A stretch of 64,000 nt of DNA, taken from the NCBI GenBank assembly GCA_003278845.1, contig QCCX01000001.1, forward strand, positions 124,001-188,000. Direction: 5' to 3'. Every line of letters starts with the position of its first letter. Positions within the stretch are counted from its first letter, which is position 1. Below, one piece after another: positions 18,028 through 28,207 of this stretch. Origin of the DNA: Prochlorococcus sp. AG-347-O22 (lineage in GTDB: Bacteria > Cyanobacteriota > Cyanobacteriia > PCC-6307 > Cyanobiaceae). The notes below the pieces were generated by a model, which saw nothing but the letters and a program-made list of their open reading frames with translations, ran no database searches and was not told where the DNA came from. The position numbers and the translations under genes were made by a program.

Positions 18028-19152
18028 ATGAATAAACCGGAACCTAATGATTACAAAATACTAACCATGCAATCATCAAATCTAAAGCATGGGGGAAACG
18101 TATATGCAAAAGCAAAGAAATTAAATTTATTACCCTCTGAAATTATTGACGCAAGTGCCTCATTAGTACCCTTCGATCCCCCTCAAATCCTAATAGATTC
18201 ATTAAATGAGGAAATTAAGAATCTTGGATTTAGATATTACCCTGAAAGAAACTTGAGTGATTTGAAAGAAATAATCGGTAAATTTCACGGGATAAGTCCA
18301 GACAATATATTGCCTGGGAATGGAGCTTCTGAGCTAATAACCTGGGCAGGTTATGAAGCATCCAAATATGGAATAAGTTGTATTCCTTCTCCGTCATTTG
18401 TTGATTATGAAAGATCTTTAAATTTTTGGAATAGTAATTTAATACATTACGAATTACCAAAAAACTGGAATAATATTTTCCCTCAATCATTTCCATTTTA
18501 TCCTAAAGGTGATGTTATTTGGATAACAAATCCACATAACCCAACCGGCCAATTGTGGGAAAAGAATTCATTAGAGAAAATTATAAAAAAATATAAATTA
18601 GTCATCTGCGATGAAGCTTTCTTATCGATAACACCTAATGGAGACAAAGAATCTTTGATACCACTAACCCAAAAATATGATAATTTATTAGTTTTGAGAA
18701 GCTTGACCAAAATCTTCAATATTCCTGGCCTTAGATTAGGTTATGTTATTGGTTCATCAAAAAAACTGAAGTTATGGAAAATCAATAGAGATCCTTGGCC
18801 TTTAAATTCTTTTGCCATTAAAGCAGGAATTGACTTACTAAGTAATAAGACATTCTACGAACGATGGGAAAGACAGATTCACCGATGGATAATTATTGAA
18901 AAAGAGAGAGTAAGTAAAAAATTATCAAAAATAGAAAACCTTAAAGTTCATAACTCTTCAACCAACTTTTTTTTAATAGAAAGTAAAACATCTTTGTCGC
19001 CGAATATAAAATACCTAGAAAATAAAGGGATATTGCTTAGAGAATGTACTTCATTTAGATCCCTTGACGAAAAGTGGGCAAGGATAAGCTTGCAGAGTAA
19101 GAAAAACAACACTCTTTTATGTAAAGAAATTCAGAATTCCTTTAAAAAATAA
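18028..19152 (+). CDS. cobD: Threonine-phosphate decarboxylase-like PLP enzyme (cobalamin side chain)
   Basis: A 374-residue fold-type I aminotransferase-family protein. The early H-G-G-N-V-Y motif (about residue 17) and I-D-A-S-A-S-L-V-P mark the CobD/CobC branch, which makes aminopropanol phosphate for cobalamin. The PLP Lys lies in R-S-L-T-K-I-F-N-I-P-G-L-R-L-G-Y (about residue 234); N-P-H-N-P-T-G and C-D-E-A-F are also present. An ATG at 18067 would remove 13 residues and is an alternative start. A distant HisC paralogue is the other possibility. Its 3' end overlaps murG on the other strand by 22 bases. Confidence 0.82.
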   Translation: MNKPEPNDYKILTMQSSNLKHGGNVYAKAKKLNLLPSEIIDASASLVPFDPPQILIDSLNEEIKNLGFRYYPERNLSDLKEIIGKFHGISPDNILPGNGASELITWAGYEASKYGISCIPSPSFVDYERSLNFWNSNLIHYELPKNWNNIFPQSFPFYPKGDVIWITNPHNPTGQLWEKNSLEKIIKKYKLVICDEAFLSITPNGDKESLIPLTQKYDNLLVLRSLTKIFNIPGLRLGYVIGSSKKLKLWKINRDPWPLNSFAIKAGIDLLSNKTFYERWERQIHRWIIIEKERVSKKLSKIENLKVHNSSTNFFLIESKTSLSPNIKYLENKGILLRECTSFRSLDEKWARISLQSKKNNTLLCKEIQNSFKK

Positions 19153-20222
19153 TTAAAAAATTTTCTAATCTCAATTTTAGATTTAATTTTATTATTATTT
19201 TCCATGTTCTTCTTCATAAGATCTAAAATTTCATAGTAATATTTTCCTTTTTTTGATTTTCTCTTAAAAATTCTTTCTATAGTTTCTTCAAAAACTTCTT
19301 TAGAAACTCTACTTTGATTCATTAAAACTGAGCCTCCAATTTCGGCAAGAATCATTGCATTTTTCTCCTGGTGATTATTTTTAGAATAAGGAAATGGAAT
19401 TAAAATTGAAGGTTTTTCAGTTTCTATAAGTTCATTTATTGTTCCTGCACCAGATCTCGATATTACAAGATCACAATTTTGAATCAAAGCTGCGATTTCA
19501 TTAGTAAATTTCTTTTGAACATAATTATTAGAATTTTTTACATTAAAGGATTGTTGATTACATTCGCCAATAATATGAACTATACGAAACTGTTTTTTAA
19601 TTAAAAATTCCAGAGATTCGTTAAGAATTTGATTTATAGCTTTTGATCCTTGACTACCTCCCATAACAAACAAAAGAGGTCCTTTTCCTTTTGGAACCCA
19701 TTCTGGCATAGGATGGGATTTATAGAATTGCTCTCTTAAAGGAGTCCCAGTGAAAATAGTTTTACAATTTCTTAAATAAGAATTTGTTTTCTTAAATCCT
19801 AGAAAAACATAGTTACACAAAAAACCAAAATATTTCGTGACCATTCCTGGAATTAAATTTGATTCATGAATAATGACAGGTATCCTGAGAAGTTTTGAAG
19901 CAACAATAGTAGGAGCAGATATATAGCCTCCAGTCGTAAAAACTAAGTTAATTTTTTTTTCTTTTAAGATCCTAATTATTTGGAAAGTTGACATTAAAAT
20001 TTTTATATATTGATAAAACAAAAAAATATTTTTTCTTGGTGTTTTAATATTCAAAGTCCTTAAATTATATTTTTTGGGTATAAAATTAGCATCAAGTCTT
20101 TGCTGAATACCCAACCAATGAATGTTCCATTTATCTTCTATGTCTTTAGCAACTGCTAAAGCTGGAAAAATATGGCCTCCTGTTCCACTAGCTGCAACTA
20201 ATAAATTATTTTTTTTAGACAT
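19131..20222 (-). CDS. murG: UDP-GlcNAc:undecaprenyl-pyrophosphoryl-MurNAc-pentapeptide GlcNAc transferase MurG
   Basis: MurG makes lipid II at the inner face of the cytoplasmic membrane. The 363-residue GT28 protein shows the N-terminal G-T-G-G-H-I-F-P-A-L-A donor/acceptor loop (residues 13-23), T-G-G-Y-I-S-A-P, I-H-E-S-N-L-I-P-G, M-G-G-S-Q-G-S, S-R-S-G-A-G-T-I-N-E and P-F-P-Y-S-K-N-N-H-Q-E-K-N-A. Convergent with cobD with a 22-base overlap; divergent from the next gene across 32 bases. Confidence 0.96.
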   Translation of the reverse strand: MSKKNNLLVAASGTGGHIFPALAVAKDIEDKWNIHWLGIQQRLDANFIPKKYNLRTLNIKTPRKNIFLFYQYIKILMSTFQIIRILKEKKINLVFTTGGYISAPTIVASKLLRIPVIIHESNLIPGMVTKYFGFLCNYVFLGFKKTNSYLRNCKTIFTGTPLREQFYKSHPMPEWVPKGKGPLLFVMGGSQGSKAINQILNESLEFLIKKQFRIVHIIGECNQQSFNVKNSNNYVQKKFTNEIAALIQNCDLVISRSGAGTINELIETEKPSILIPFPYSKNNHQEKNAMILAEIGGSVLMNQSRVSKEVFEETIERIFKRKSKKGKYYYEILDLMKKNMENNNKIKSKIEIRKFFNYFLKEF

Positions 20223-20254
20223 AAAAACTTAAATTAGTAGAATGAAAATAATAA

Positions 20255-20989
20255 ATGTTAAATATGTTGAATTTAAACTTATTCAGAAATATAGGATTCC
20301 CTCTCTACTTATTTATTTATCTCATTCTTCCCTATTCAGCAATAACGCAAACTTTAAAAGTTGATTTTATAAGAAATTTAGAAACCTCATTAAATAAGAG
20401 AAACTTAGAGTTTGTTAGAAAAAATTTTAGAAATGATGAAAACCAAAATATACAAAAACAGTTTTCAAAAATTATCAATGATTTTCCTGATAGTAAATGG
20501 AAAATCAAAAGATTAAAATCAAATATTCCAAATAAAGAAATATTGAGAATAAAAGTTTCAGGAAAAAAAATAGTTAACGGAGAAATGCATATACTAGAAT
20601 CCGATTTCGATTATGTTTTTTCAATTCTAAATGGAAAAATTAGTGATGGTACCATTAGAAATTTATTCACCACAATAAGGAGTGATGATAAGAAGATAGA
20701 TATTAGTTTTAAAATCCCTGATAAAGTTCTTACTGGTTCAAAATACGATATCGATATCGTTCTAAATAAACCACTTGAAGAAGTGATTATTGCTGGAGCA
20801 ATAAAACCTCATCAAGTAAATTCATTTTTTGAACAAGAAATATTATTGGAGCCATTAGCATCTGGGGGAATTTTTAAAATGACAAGAGCGCCTTCAAAAC
20901 CAGGGATACAAATTTGGTCAGGAATCATAGCCCACCCTGAGGGAATGATTACTTTCACAAAGAGTATTGATATTGTTGATAAAATATAG
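20255..20989 (+). CDS. Exported or membrane-anchored protein of unknown function
   Basis: I do not recognise this 244-residue protein. It starts with a hydrophobic stretch (residues 10-30, R-N-I-G-F-P-L-Y-L-F-I-Y-L-I-L-P) followed by A-I-T-Q-T, which looks like a signal peptide. The remainder is rich in beta-strand pattern (alternating I/V/F with charged residues) and contains no Cys or known catalytic motif, so a periplasmic beta-sandwich-like protein is a reasonable guess. It has its own 32-base divergent spacer with murG, and its stop lies 1 base from the pgk stop. Confidence 0.7.
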   Translation: MLNMLNLNLFRNIGFPLYLFIYLILPYSAITQTLKVDFIRNLETSLNKRNLEFVRKNFRNDENQNIQKQFSKIINDFPDSKWKIKRLKSNIPNKEILRIKVSGKKIVNGEMHILESDFDYVFSILNGKISDGTIRNLFTTIRSDDKKIDISFKIPDKVLTGSKYDIDIVLNKPLEEVIIAGAIKPHQVNSFFEQEILLEPLASGGIFKMTRAPSKPGIQIWSGIIAHPEGMITFTKSIDIVDKI

Positions 20990-20990
20990 C

Positions 20991-22199
20991 CTAAGCGTCG
21001 TTTAAAGCAGCTACACCAGGTAAGGTTTTACCTTCTAAAAGTTCCAAACTTGCGCCACCTCCAGTAGATATATGAGACATTTTCTCAGCTAATCCTGCTT
21101 TTTCAACTGCTGCAACTGAATCTCCACCCCCAATTATTGTACAAACTTCAGAAAAAGCACTTAAGTCTGCAAGGGTCGTAGCTATTGCATTTGTGCCTTC
21201 TGCAAATTTATCAAATTCAAAAACTCCCATTGGACCATTCCATATTATTGTCTTACATTCAGCGAGAGCATTCTGAAAAACTTTAATGGAATCTGGACCA
21301 ATATCGAGACCCATCCAATCTCCACTAATTGAATCAATTTGAGATATTTTACTTTCGGCTTCAGGCGAAAATTCATTAGCTAAAACAACATCAGTAGGTA
21401 ATAATAATTCGACTCCTTTTGCTTTTGCTTTTGCTTCTAAATCTCTTGCAAGCTCAAGTTTATCTTCTTCTACAAGGCTCTTCCCAACATCTAGACCTCT
21501 AGCTTTATAAAAAGTGAAAATCATACCTCCACCAATCATAATTTTGTCACATTTATCTAGCAAAGAATCAAGAACTCCTATTTTGCTACTTACCTTTGAT
21601 CCTCCAACTATTGCTGCTAATGGACGCTTTGGGGCATCTATGGCTCCCTGTAAGTATTTCAATTCTTTTTCTAAAAGGAATCCAGCCACTGATGGACTTA
21701 AATAATTAGTAACTCCTTGAGTTGAAGCATGAGCTCTATGAGCGGCACCAAATGCATCGTTTACATACATGTCTGCATGTGATGCTAAATTTTTAGCAAA
21801 ATCTAAGTCGTTCTTTTCCTCTTCACCAAAAAAACGAACATTTTCAAGTAAAAGAACATCTCCATTACTTAAGTTATTTGATTTTGCAACTGATTCATCA
21901 CCTATACAACTGTTAGTAAGATCAACATTTTTTCCCAACAATTCACTTAATCTTGCTGCTACTGGATTTAATCTCATTTTTTCATTTACTTGGCCTTTTG
22001 GTCTTCCAAAATGGGCAGCTAAGATAACTTTTGCAGAATGATTAATAAGATATTCAATAGTAGGGATCGCTGCACGAATACGAGTATCATCGGTTATCTG
22101 ACCACCTTCATTTAATGGAACATTAAAATCTACTCTCACGAGAACTTTTTTTCCTTCTAAATGAGTCTTATCAAGACTGGAAAGAGATAATTTTGACAT
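20991..22199 (-). CDS. pgk: Phosphoglycerate kinase
   Basis: PGK acts in the Calvin cycle and glycolysis (3-phosphoglycerate to 1,3-bisphosphoglycerate). I use the ATG at 22197-22199 (402 residues, MSKLSLSSL); the frame extends two codons to a TTG at 22205. Motifs are the R-V-D-F-N-V-P substrate loop, the A-H-F-G-R-P-K-G basic patch, [12 protein letters not shown], the hinge and C-terminal G-G-G-D-S-V-A-A and [14 protein letters not shown]. Upstream, about 210 bases separate it from rbgA. Confidence 0.97.
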   Translation of the reverse strand: MSKLSLSSLDKTHLEGKKVLVRVDFNVPLNEGGQITDDTRIRAAIPTIEYLINHSAKVILAAHFGRPKGQVNEKMRLNPVAARLSELLGKNVDLTNSCIGDESVAKSNNLSNGDVLLLENVRFFGEEEKNDLDFAKNLASHADMYVNDAFGAAHRAHASTQGVTNYLSPSVAGFLLEKELKYLQGAIDAPKRPLAAIVGGSKVSSKIGVLDSLLDKCDKIMIGGGMIFTFYKARGLDVGKSLVEEDKLELARDLEAKAKAKGVELLLPTDVVLANEFSPEAESKISQIDSISGDWMGLDIGPDSIKVFQNALAECKTIIWNGPMGVFEFDKFAEGTNAIATTLADLSAFSEVCTIIGGGDSVAAVEKAGLAEKMSHISTGGGASLELLEGKTLPGVAALNDA

Positions 22200-22411
22200 T
22201 AACAAGCTTAATTTTTAATCTTAAGACCCTAACGCTAATTTGGGCTTATTGGGTAAAAAAGTAGTTACTGTTACCTATGCCTTAATAAATTTTAAGAATT
22301 AACGATTTTAAAAATTTTTTAGTTATTGAATTTGTACTAAACTTTAGAAGTAAATACTTTTGAAACTTATAAAAACTAAAAGGAATACAACAATTTATTT
22401 GATTTACTGAA
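22200..22411. other. Divergent pgk/rbgA intergenic region
   Basis: This 212-base spacer must contain both promoters. It holds one exact match to the NtcA consensus GTA-N8-TAC at 22261-22274, about 62 bases upstream of the pgk start, but no well-placed -10 at the NtcA distance on either strand. No RNA gene or coding sequence is seen. Confidence 0.35.
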
Positions 22412-23284
22412 GTGGACATACCCAAAATTCAATGGTACCCAGGCCATATCGCAAAAGCAGAAAAGAAATTATCTGAAGTTATCAATAAAGTTGATTTAGT
22501 TATAGAAGTTAGAGATGCACGAATTCCTTTATCAACAGGACATCCACACCTAAATAAATGGATAAATAATAAAAAACATATTCTTGTTATTAACAGATCA
22601 GACATGATCTCCCCTTATACAATCAATAATTGGAATAAATGGTTTAATGCTAAAGATCAATATCCTCTTTGGTGTGATGCTAAAAGAGGAATAGGTATTA
22701 AAGAAATTTGTCATTCCGCTAAAGAGTCTAGGTCATCAATCGACGACAGAAGACTCTCTAGAGGAATGAGAATTAGACCAATTAGAGCCCTTACACTTGG
22801 TTTCCCAAACGTAGGAAAGTCAGCATTAATTAATAGAATTGCAAAAAAAAGAGTAGTAGATAGCGCTAGGAAAGCAGGCGTGACTCGTAATTTAAGATGG
22901 ATAAAATTAGAAAGTGGTATAGATCTGCTAGATGCCCCTGGTGTTATACCTCCAAATTTAGAAGATCAAAAATCAGCACTTAATCTTGCACTGTGTGACG
23001 ATATTGGTGAAGCTGCTTATGAAATAGAAAGTGTCGCAATTGGATTTATCAAAATTATATCCACTCTCAACAAAGATAAGAATGCGAATATCTCAGTTAA
23101 ACTAATATCTAATAGATATGGAGTTGATATTACCAAAGGCTTTAAGAGTCCTTCTGCTTGGATTGACGAAGCAGCTTCAAAACATACTTCAGGCGATAAA
23201 AGGAGAATGTCTCATAAATTATTGGAAGATTATAGAAATCAAATGCTGGGTAAAATTGCTTTAGAAGTCCCACTATGGAATTAA
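22412..23284 (+). CDS. rbgA: Ribosome biogenesis GTPase A (YlqF/RbgA)
   Basis: RbgA helps assemble the large ribosomal subunit. The 290-residue protein starts with I-Q-W-Y-P-G-H-I-A-K-A, typical for YlqF, and has the circularly permuted G motifs: G4 first (I-N-R-S-D-M, Arg replacing the usual Lys of NKxD), then G1 G-F-P-N-V-G-K-S-A-L-I-N (about residue 129) and G3 D-A-P-G. Start is GTG at 22412. Its end overlaps the pseudouridine synthase by 10 bases; the pair forms an RNA/ribosome maturation unit. Confidence 0.93.
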   Translation: MDIPKIQWYPGHIAKAEKKLSEVINKVDLVIEVRDARIPLSTGHPHLNKWINNKKHILVINRSDMISPYTINNWNKWFNAKDQYPLWCDAKRGIGIKEICHSAKESRSSIDDRRLSRGMRIRPIRALTLGFPNVGKSALINRIAKKRVVDSARKAGVTRNLRWIKLESGIDLLDAPGVIPPNLEDQKSALNLALCDDIGEAAYEIESVAIGFIKIISTLNKDKNANISVKLISNRYGVDITKGFKSPSAWIDEAASKHTSGDKRRMSHKLLEDYRNQMLGKIALEVPLWN

Positions 23285-24234
23285 ATAATCAAAATTCTTT
23301 CGGCATTGGAGAAGGTGAGCTTATAGAAATTATTTATGAGCTACCTCTTCCTATGAGGCTAGATAGATGGTTGGTAAGTAAAAGGCCAGAACAAAGTAGA
23401 GCAAGAATTCAACATTTTATAAATTCAGGTTTAGTACTTGTAAACTACAAGACCGCGAAAGCAAAGACCCCATTAAAAAATGGTGACAATATTCAAATAT
23501 GGATGCCTCCTCCAGAACCTCTTATTTATTTGAAACCTGAAAAAATGGATTTAAATATCCTTTTTGAGGACGAGCACATCATAGTAATTAATAAACAATC
23601 AGGACTAATTGTTCATCCAGCCCCTGGACACAAATCTGGAACTTTAGTGAATGGATTACTTTTTCACTGTAAAGATCTACCTGGAATTAATGGAAAACTA
23701 AGACCTGGGATTGTTCACAGATTAGATAAAGATACTTCCGGATGTATGGTGGTTGCAAAAAGCCAAGAAGCATTAGTAAATCTCCAGAAACAAATTAAAG
23801 AAAAAATAGCATCACGCGAATATATTGCAGTAATTCATGGAGCACCTAATTCTGAAGAAGGCCAAATAGTGGGAAACATTGGCAGAGATAAATTAAATAG
23901 ATTGAAATATAAAGTAGTTGAAGAAACTTCAGGAAGGTATGCCTGTACCTATTGGAAATTAGAAGAGAGATTTGGCAATTACTCATTAATGAGTTTCAAA
24001 CTAGATACGGGGCGAACACATCAAATAAGAGTACATTGCGCTCACATTAATCATCCAATTGTTGGTGATCCGCTATATGGAAGATGTAAAAAACTACCAT
24101 GTAAATTAGATGGCCAAGCTTTACACGCAATTAAGCTTGGACTTATTCATCCAATAAATGGTAAAGAAATGATATTTGAATCAGAATTACCATTAGATTT
24201 TCAAAAATTGCTGAGTGTTCTTAAAGTTAAATAA
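23275..24234 (+). CDS. RluD-type 23S rRNA pseudouridine synthase
   Basis: A 319-residue RluA-family enzyme. It has an N-terminal S4 RNA-binding domain (R-L-D-R-W-L-V-S, then S-R-A-R-I-Q-H-F-I, about residues 28-85) and a catalytic domain with H-R-L-D-K-D-T-S-G-C (about 146-156), whose Asp is the nucleophile, and G-R-T-H-Q-I-R-V-H. S4 plus RluA domains match RluD, which modifies helix 69 of 23S rRNA; RluC is the alternative. Coupled to rbgA by a 10-base overlap and convergent with the ABC gene (8-base overlap). Confidence 0.88.
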   Translation: MELNNQNSFGIGEGELIEIIYELPLPMRLDRWLVSKRPEQSRARIQHFINSGLVLVNYKTAKAKTPLKNGDNIQIWMPPPEPLIYLKPEKMDLNILFEDEHIIVINKQSGLIVHPAPGHKSGTLVNGLLFHCKDLPGINGKLRPGIVHRLDKDTSGCMVVAKSQEALVNLQKQIKEKIASREYIAVIHGAPNSEEGQIVGNIGRDKLNRLKYKVVEETSGRYACTYWKLEERFGNYSLMSFKLDTGRTHQIRVHCAHINHPIVGDPLYGRCKKLPCKLDGQALHAIKLGLIHPINGKEMIFESELPLDFQKLLSVLKVK

Positions 24235-25825
24235 GATTTAAAGAAGAATTTAGAAGCGTTTTTGTATACTTGTTTTGAGTTTTAGTGAATATTGTAGAAC
24301 TTTCACCTTCATCAACTATCTTTCCGTGATTCATAACTAGCAACCTATCACAAAATCTTTTCGCAATGCCTAAATCATGCGTAATAAAGATAATCGTTAA
24401 ATTCATTTTTTCTTGTAAGACTCTAAGTAATTCAAGAATCTCTATTTTTACTGAAGCATCCAACATATTAACGCTCTCATCACAAATCAAAATTTTTGGT
24501 TTCAATAATAGCGCTCTGGCTAATGAAATTCTTTGCAATTGACCACCAGATAATTGGCTTGGATAAGAATTAAAAAAATCTTTATTTAAAGGGAGATTTA
24601 AATTTCTTAACATTAATTTTATTTCTTTATCAATTTTTCTTTTATCTGAAATTTTTTGAATAAAAAATATATCTTCCAAAATATTTTTAATTGTCATTTT
24701 CGGATTTAAACTTGAAAAAGGATCTTGAAAAATTATCTGCATATTGTTGATCTTTTTAAAAGATTTATTTTTTTTCGATACATGATTTTTATCATAAATT
24801 TTTATTTCACCACCTCTTACTTTAAGGAGTCCAATTAAGGCCCTACATAATGTACTTTTACCGCTCCCTGAAGAACCAACTATTCCAAGAGTTTCATTTT
24901 CATATAACTTGAAACTTACTTCATTTAGAGCCTTATTCCATTTATTAATGAAAATTGAAGAATTTAATTTATACCAATGTCTTAGGTTATTTACCTCTAG
25001 AACGAGCTTATCTCGAGCATTATTCTTAGTATTTGGTTCTAATAATGTTTTTGAGGCATTTACTAACTTTTTCCCGATATCTGATTTTGGTGATTGAAAA
25101 ATATCTAATATGTTCCCTTTTTCAACAATCGATCCCTTTTCAATTATTGCAACTTTTTTGCACCACTTTGCTGCAAGATTAATATCATGACTAATTAAAA
25201 TTAAAGTAGTATCAAATTCATTACATAAATGAATTATTTCTTGCATAATTTCAAAACTTGTTTTGGTATCTAGGCTTGTTGTAGGTTCATCAGCTATTAA
25301 TAATTTAGGTTTTAAAGCAAGTGCCATCGCTATAGAAACCCTCTGTCTCATTCCACCGCTAAATTGATGTGGGAAAGAATCAAGTCTACTTTCTTCAATT
25401 CCTACTTTTTGAAAAACTTCTCTCACTAATTTTTTAATAGCTAAAGTAGATTTAGTTTGATCATGTGTTTTAAATAATTCATATAAATGATCTCCAACTC
25501 TCATTAGCGGATTAAGTTTTTTTATAGAGTCTTGATAGATAAATCCAAAATTATTTCTTCTAAATAATTGTGCATCTTTGTTATTTATTTTCCGAGGATC
25601 TAAACTAGAAATCGATAGATACCCTTTAGAAGTAGCCTTTTCAGGCAATATATTTACTAATGTTTTTGCAAAAGTGGTCTTTCCACATCCAGAAGGTCCT
25701 ATTATGGCCAAATGATCTCCAGTATCTATTTCCAAATTAAAATTTTTGATAATAGGTTGCTGTTTTAGACCGTATTTAACAGTAAGATTTTTAACTACAA
25801 TAATTTTTTCTTTATTTTTTTCCAT
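24227..25825 (-). CDS. Fused double ATPase of a peptide/nickel-type ABC importer
   Basis: The 532-residue protein carries two complete ABC ATPase domains in tandem. Domain 1 (about 1-245): Walker A G-P-S-G-C-G-K-T, signature F-S-G-G-M-R-Q-R, Walker B L-L-I-A-D-E-P-T. Domain 2 (about 265-525): G-S-S-G-S-G-K-S, L-S-G-G-Q-L-Q-R, I-L-I-C-D-E-S; the domain-2 Walker B Glu is followed by Ser rather than Pro. This is the DppD-DppF/YejF layout for oligopeptide or nickel uptake. No permease or binding-protein gene is next to it, so the partners are elsewhere and the substrate is open. Confidence 0.88.
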   Translation of the reverse strand: MEKNKEKIIVVKNLTVKYGLKQQPIIKNFNLEIDTGDHLAIIGPSGCGKTTFAKTLVNILPEKATSKGYLSISSLDPRKINNKDAQLFRRNNFGFIYQDSIKKLNPLMRVGDHLYELFKTHDQTKSTLAIKKLVREVFQKVGIEESRLDSFPHQFSGGMRQRVSIAMALALKPKLLIADEPTTSLDTKTSFEIMQEIIHLCNEFDTTLILISHDINLAAKWCKKVAIIEKGSIVEKGNILDIFQSPKSDIGKKLVNASKTLLEPNTKNNARDKLVLEVNNLRHWYKLNSSIFINKWNKALNEVSFKLYENETLGIVGSSGSGKSTLCRALIGLLKVRGGEIKIYDKNHVSKKNKSFKKINNMQIIFQDPFSSLNPKMTIKNILEDIFFIQKISDKRKIDKEIKLMLRNLNLPLNKDFFNSYPSQLSGGQLQRISLARALLLKPKILICDESVNMLDASVKIEILELLRVLQEKMNLTIIFITHDLGIAKRFCDRLLVMNHGKIVDEGESSTIFTKTQNKYTKTLLNSSLNLI

Positions 25826-25879
25826 GATTTATAGCAAATTTTTCTAGACCTAAATAAAATACTTTTAAAGCTATATAAA

Positions 25880-28189
25880 ATGTCCGAGGCAGCTGCAAAT
25901 TCAAAAGAAAAAAACGAAATTGAAGTTTCCAAAACTATTTTGCCTGAAAATAAAAAATATGGAAGTGAATCTTTAAATTATCAAATAAAAATTCCCGATT
26001 GGCTTCTTAAAGATATTCATAATTTTGAAAAATCAAATAAAGAAAATGATGAGAATCAAAACCTTATAGTAAAGGCTTTTAAACTTGCTTATAAAGCTCA
26101 TGATGGACAATTCCGCGCGAGCGGCGAGCCATACATTATCCATCCGGTTGCTGTTGCAAATCTCCTCAAAGAAATAGGTGCTAGTTCATCTGTTATTGCT
26201 GCAGGCCTTTTACATGATGTTGTTGAAGATACTGGCATTAATTTATCCGAAATAGAAACAAATTTTGGATTAGAAGTAAAAATACTTGTAGAGGGTGTAA
26301 CAAAATTAGGCGGCATCCACTTTAACAATAGGACTGAAGCACAAGCTGAAAATCTTAGGAAAATGTTTTTGGCTATGGCCAGCGATATCAGAGTTGTCTT
26401 AGTAAAACTTGCAGATCGACTTCATAACATGAGAACAATTGAATGGCTAAATGATGAGAAAAAACTAAGAATAGCGAGAGAAACAAGAGAGATTTATGCA
26501 CCATTAGCTAATCGACTAGGAATAAACAGATTTAAATGGGAATTAGAAGATTTAGCTTTTAAATTCCTAGAGCCTAAAGAATATCTAGATCTTAAAGATC
26601 AAATCGCTGTTAAAAGAAGTGATAGAGAAAAAAGGTTAAAAGTAACTTTGAATCTTATGAAGGAAAACTTGGTTTCAGCAGGTTTGAAAAATTTTGAAAT
26701 AACAGGAAGGCCAAAACATCTTTATGGCATCTGGAGCAAAATGGAAAGACAGCAAAAGCATTTTCACGAGATTTATGATGTTGCTGCCCTAAGAATTATC
26801 GTGGACAATTCAGATAGTTGTTATAGAGCTTTAGCAGTTGTTCATGATACTTTCAAACCAATTCCAGGTAGATTTAAAGACTATATAGGATTACCAAAAC
26901 CGAATGGATACCAGTCCTTACATACTTCTGTAATTGGAAGACATCGACCTATTGAAGTACAAATTAGAACTACTTCGATGCATCAAATTGCTGAATATGG
27001 TATTGCCGCTCATTGGCAATACAAAGAGGGTGGTTCTCCTGCTAAAAGTAATGCCGAGAGATTTAATTGGCTAAGACAATTAGTAGAATGGCAACAAGAA
27101 GGTAATGAAAGGGATCATAATGATTATTTAGCTTCAATTAAAGAAGATTTATTTGATGAAGAAGTATTTGTGATCACTCCAAAAGGAGATGTTGTTGGTT
27201 TAAGGAAAGGATCTACCGCAATAGATTTCGCCTACAGAATTCATTCTGAAGTTGGAAATCACTGTAATGGAATAAGAATTAATGAAAAGCTTTCTCCATT
27301 ATCGACAGCACTTCAAAATGGTGACTTCATAGAAATTTTGACCAGTAATAATGCTACTCCAAGCTTGGATTGGCTGAACTTTGTAGTTACGCCAACTGCT
27401 AAAAATAGAATTCGCCAATGGTATAAAAAAAGCCATCGTGATGAAACGATTAAAAGAGGTAGAGATTTACTTGAAAAAGAAGTAGGCAAAAACGGTTTTG
27501 AAGCATTACTTTCTAGTGAAGCCATGAAAAAAGTTGCAAATCGATGCAATTTAAAAACTACTGAAGACCTTCTTGCATCTCTTGGTTTTGGTGGTTTAAC
27601 TTTGCATCAAGTATTAAACAGACTGAGAGAAGAAATAAAATTACAGACAGAAGATGTAAAAAATGATTCCGAATCTGAAATAGCAAAATCTTTAAAAAAT
27701 AATAGTAATTTATCCAATAATAAATCTAATACAACAGCTAAATCGCCAATTTCCGGGATTGAAGGTCTTGATTACAGAATAGGTAAATGCTGTACCCCAC
27801 TTCCAGGCGAGGATATTATCGGAACTGTGTCGCTCGGCAACCATGGGATAACTATACATAGGGAAGATTGTGAAAATGTAATACCAATTCCAATAGAGAG
27901 AAGATTACCTGTCGGTTGGAATCAAGATAATAAAACTGGCGATAATAAGTTTCCAATTCAGCTACGAATAGAAGTAATTGATAGAGTTGGAGTTCTTAAA
28001 GATATTCTTATGCGGTTATCTGATAAAGGTATAAACGTTAGCGATGCCAATGTTAAAACTGCTTATGGTAAACCAGCTATTATAAATCTTTGTGTAGGTC
28101 TTGAAAGTTATAATCAACTTCACAAAACAATTGAACAAATTAAATCAATGGCAGATGTTTTAGATATTGCCAGAGTTGGACAAAATTAA
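25880..28189 (+). CDS. Bifunctional (p)ppGpp synthetase/hydrolase (RelA/SpoT homologue)
   Basis: The 769-residue long RSH protein has, in order, an HD hydrolase domain (H-D-V-V-E-D-T near 114), a synthetase domain with G-R-P-K-H-L-Y-G-I-W-S-K-M and R-F-K-D-Y-I-G-L-P-K-P-N-G-Y-Q-S (about 335), a TGS domain (E-V-F-V-I-T-P-K-G-D-V, about 430), a Cys-rich segment (K-C-C-T-P-L-P-G-E-D) and a C-terminal ACT domain (about 690-765). The R-F-K-D form, rather than E-x-D-D, and the intact HD pair indicate a bifunctional enzyme. It controls the stringent response. Symbol left open because relA and spoT are both used. Confidence 0.93.
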   Translation: MSEAAANSKEKNEIEVSKTILPENKKYGSESLNYQIKIPDWLLKDIHNFEKSNKENDENQNLIVKAFKLAYKAHDGQFRASGEPYIIHPVAVANLLKEIGASSSVIAAGLLHDVVEDTGINLSEIETNFGLEVKILVEGVTKLGGIHFNNRTEAQAENLRKMFLAMASDIRVVLVKLADRLHNMRTIEWLNDEKKLRIARETREIYAPLANRLGINRFKWELEDLAFKFLEPKEYLDLKDQIAVKRSDREKRLKVTLNLMKENLVSAGLKNFEITGRPKHLYGIWSKMERQQKHFHEIYDVAALRIIVDNSDSCYRALAVVHDTFKPIPGRFKDYIGLPKPNGYQSLHTSVIGRHRPIEVQIRTTSMHQIAEYGIAAHWQYKEGGSPAKSNAERFNWLRQLVEWQQEGNERDHNDYLASIKEDLFDEEVFVITPKGDVVGLRKGSTAIDFAYRIHSEVGNHCNGIRINEKLSPLSTALQNGDFIEILTSNNATPSLDWLNFVVTPTAKNRIRQWYKKSHRDETIKRGRDLLEKEVGKNGFEALLSSEAMKKVANRCNLKTTEDLLASLGFGGLTLHQVLNRLREEIKLQTEDVKNDSESEIAKSLKNNSNLSNNKSNTTAKSPISGIEGLDYRIGKCCTPLPGEDIIGTVSLGNHGITIHREDCENVIPIPIERRLPVGWNQDNKTGDNKFPIQLRIEVIDRVGVLKDILMRLSDKGINVSDANVKTAYGKPAIINLCVGLESYNQLHKTIEQIKSMADVLDIARVGQN

Positions 28190-28207
28190 TTTTAAAATCA
28201 GATCAAT

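Noticed and set aside
22261-22274. NtcA-like site GTA-N8-TAC upstream of pgk
   Set aside because: Only six fixed bases, expected by chance many times in 64 kb of this composition; no correctly spaced -10 box, and pgk is not a typical NtcA target.
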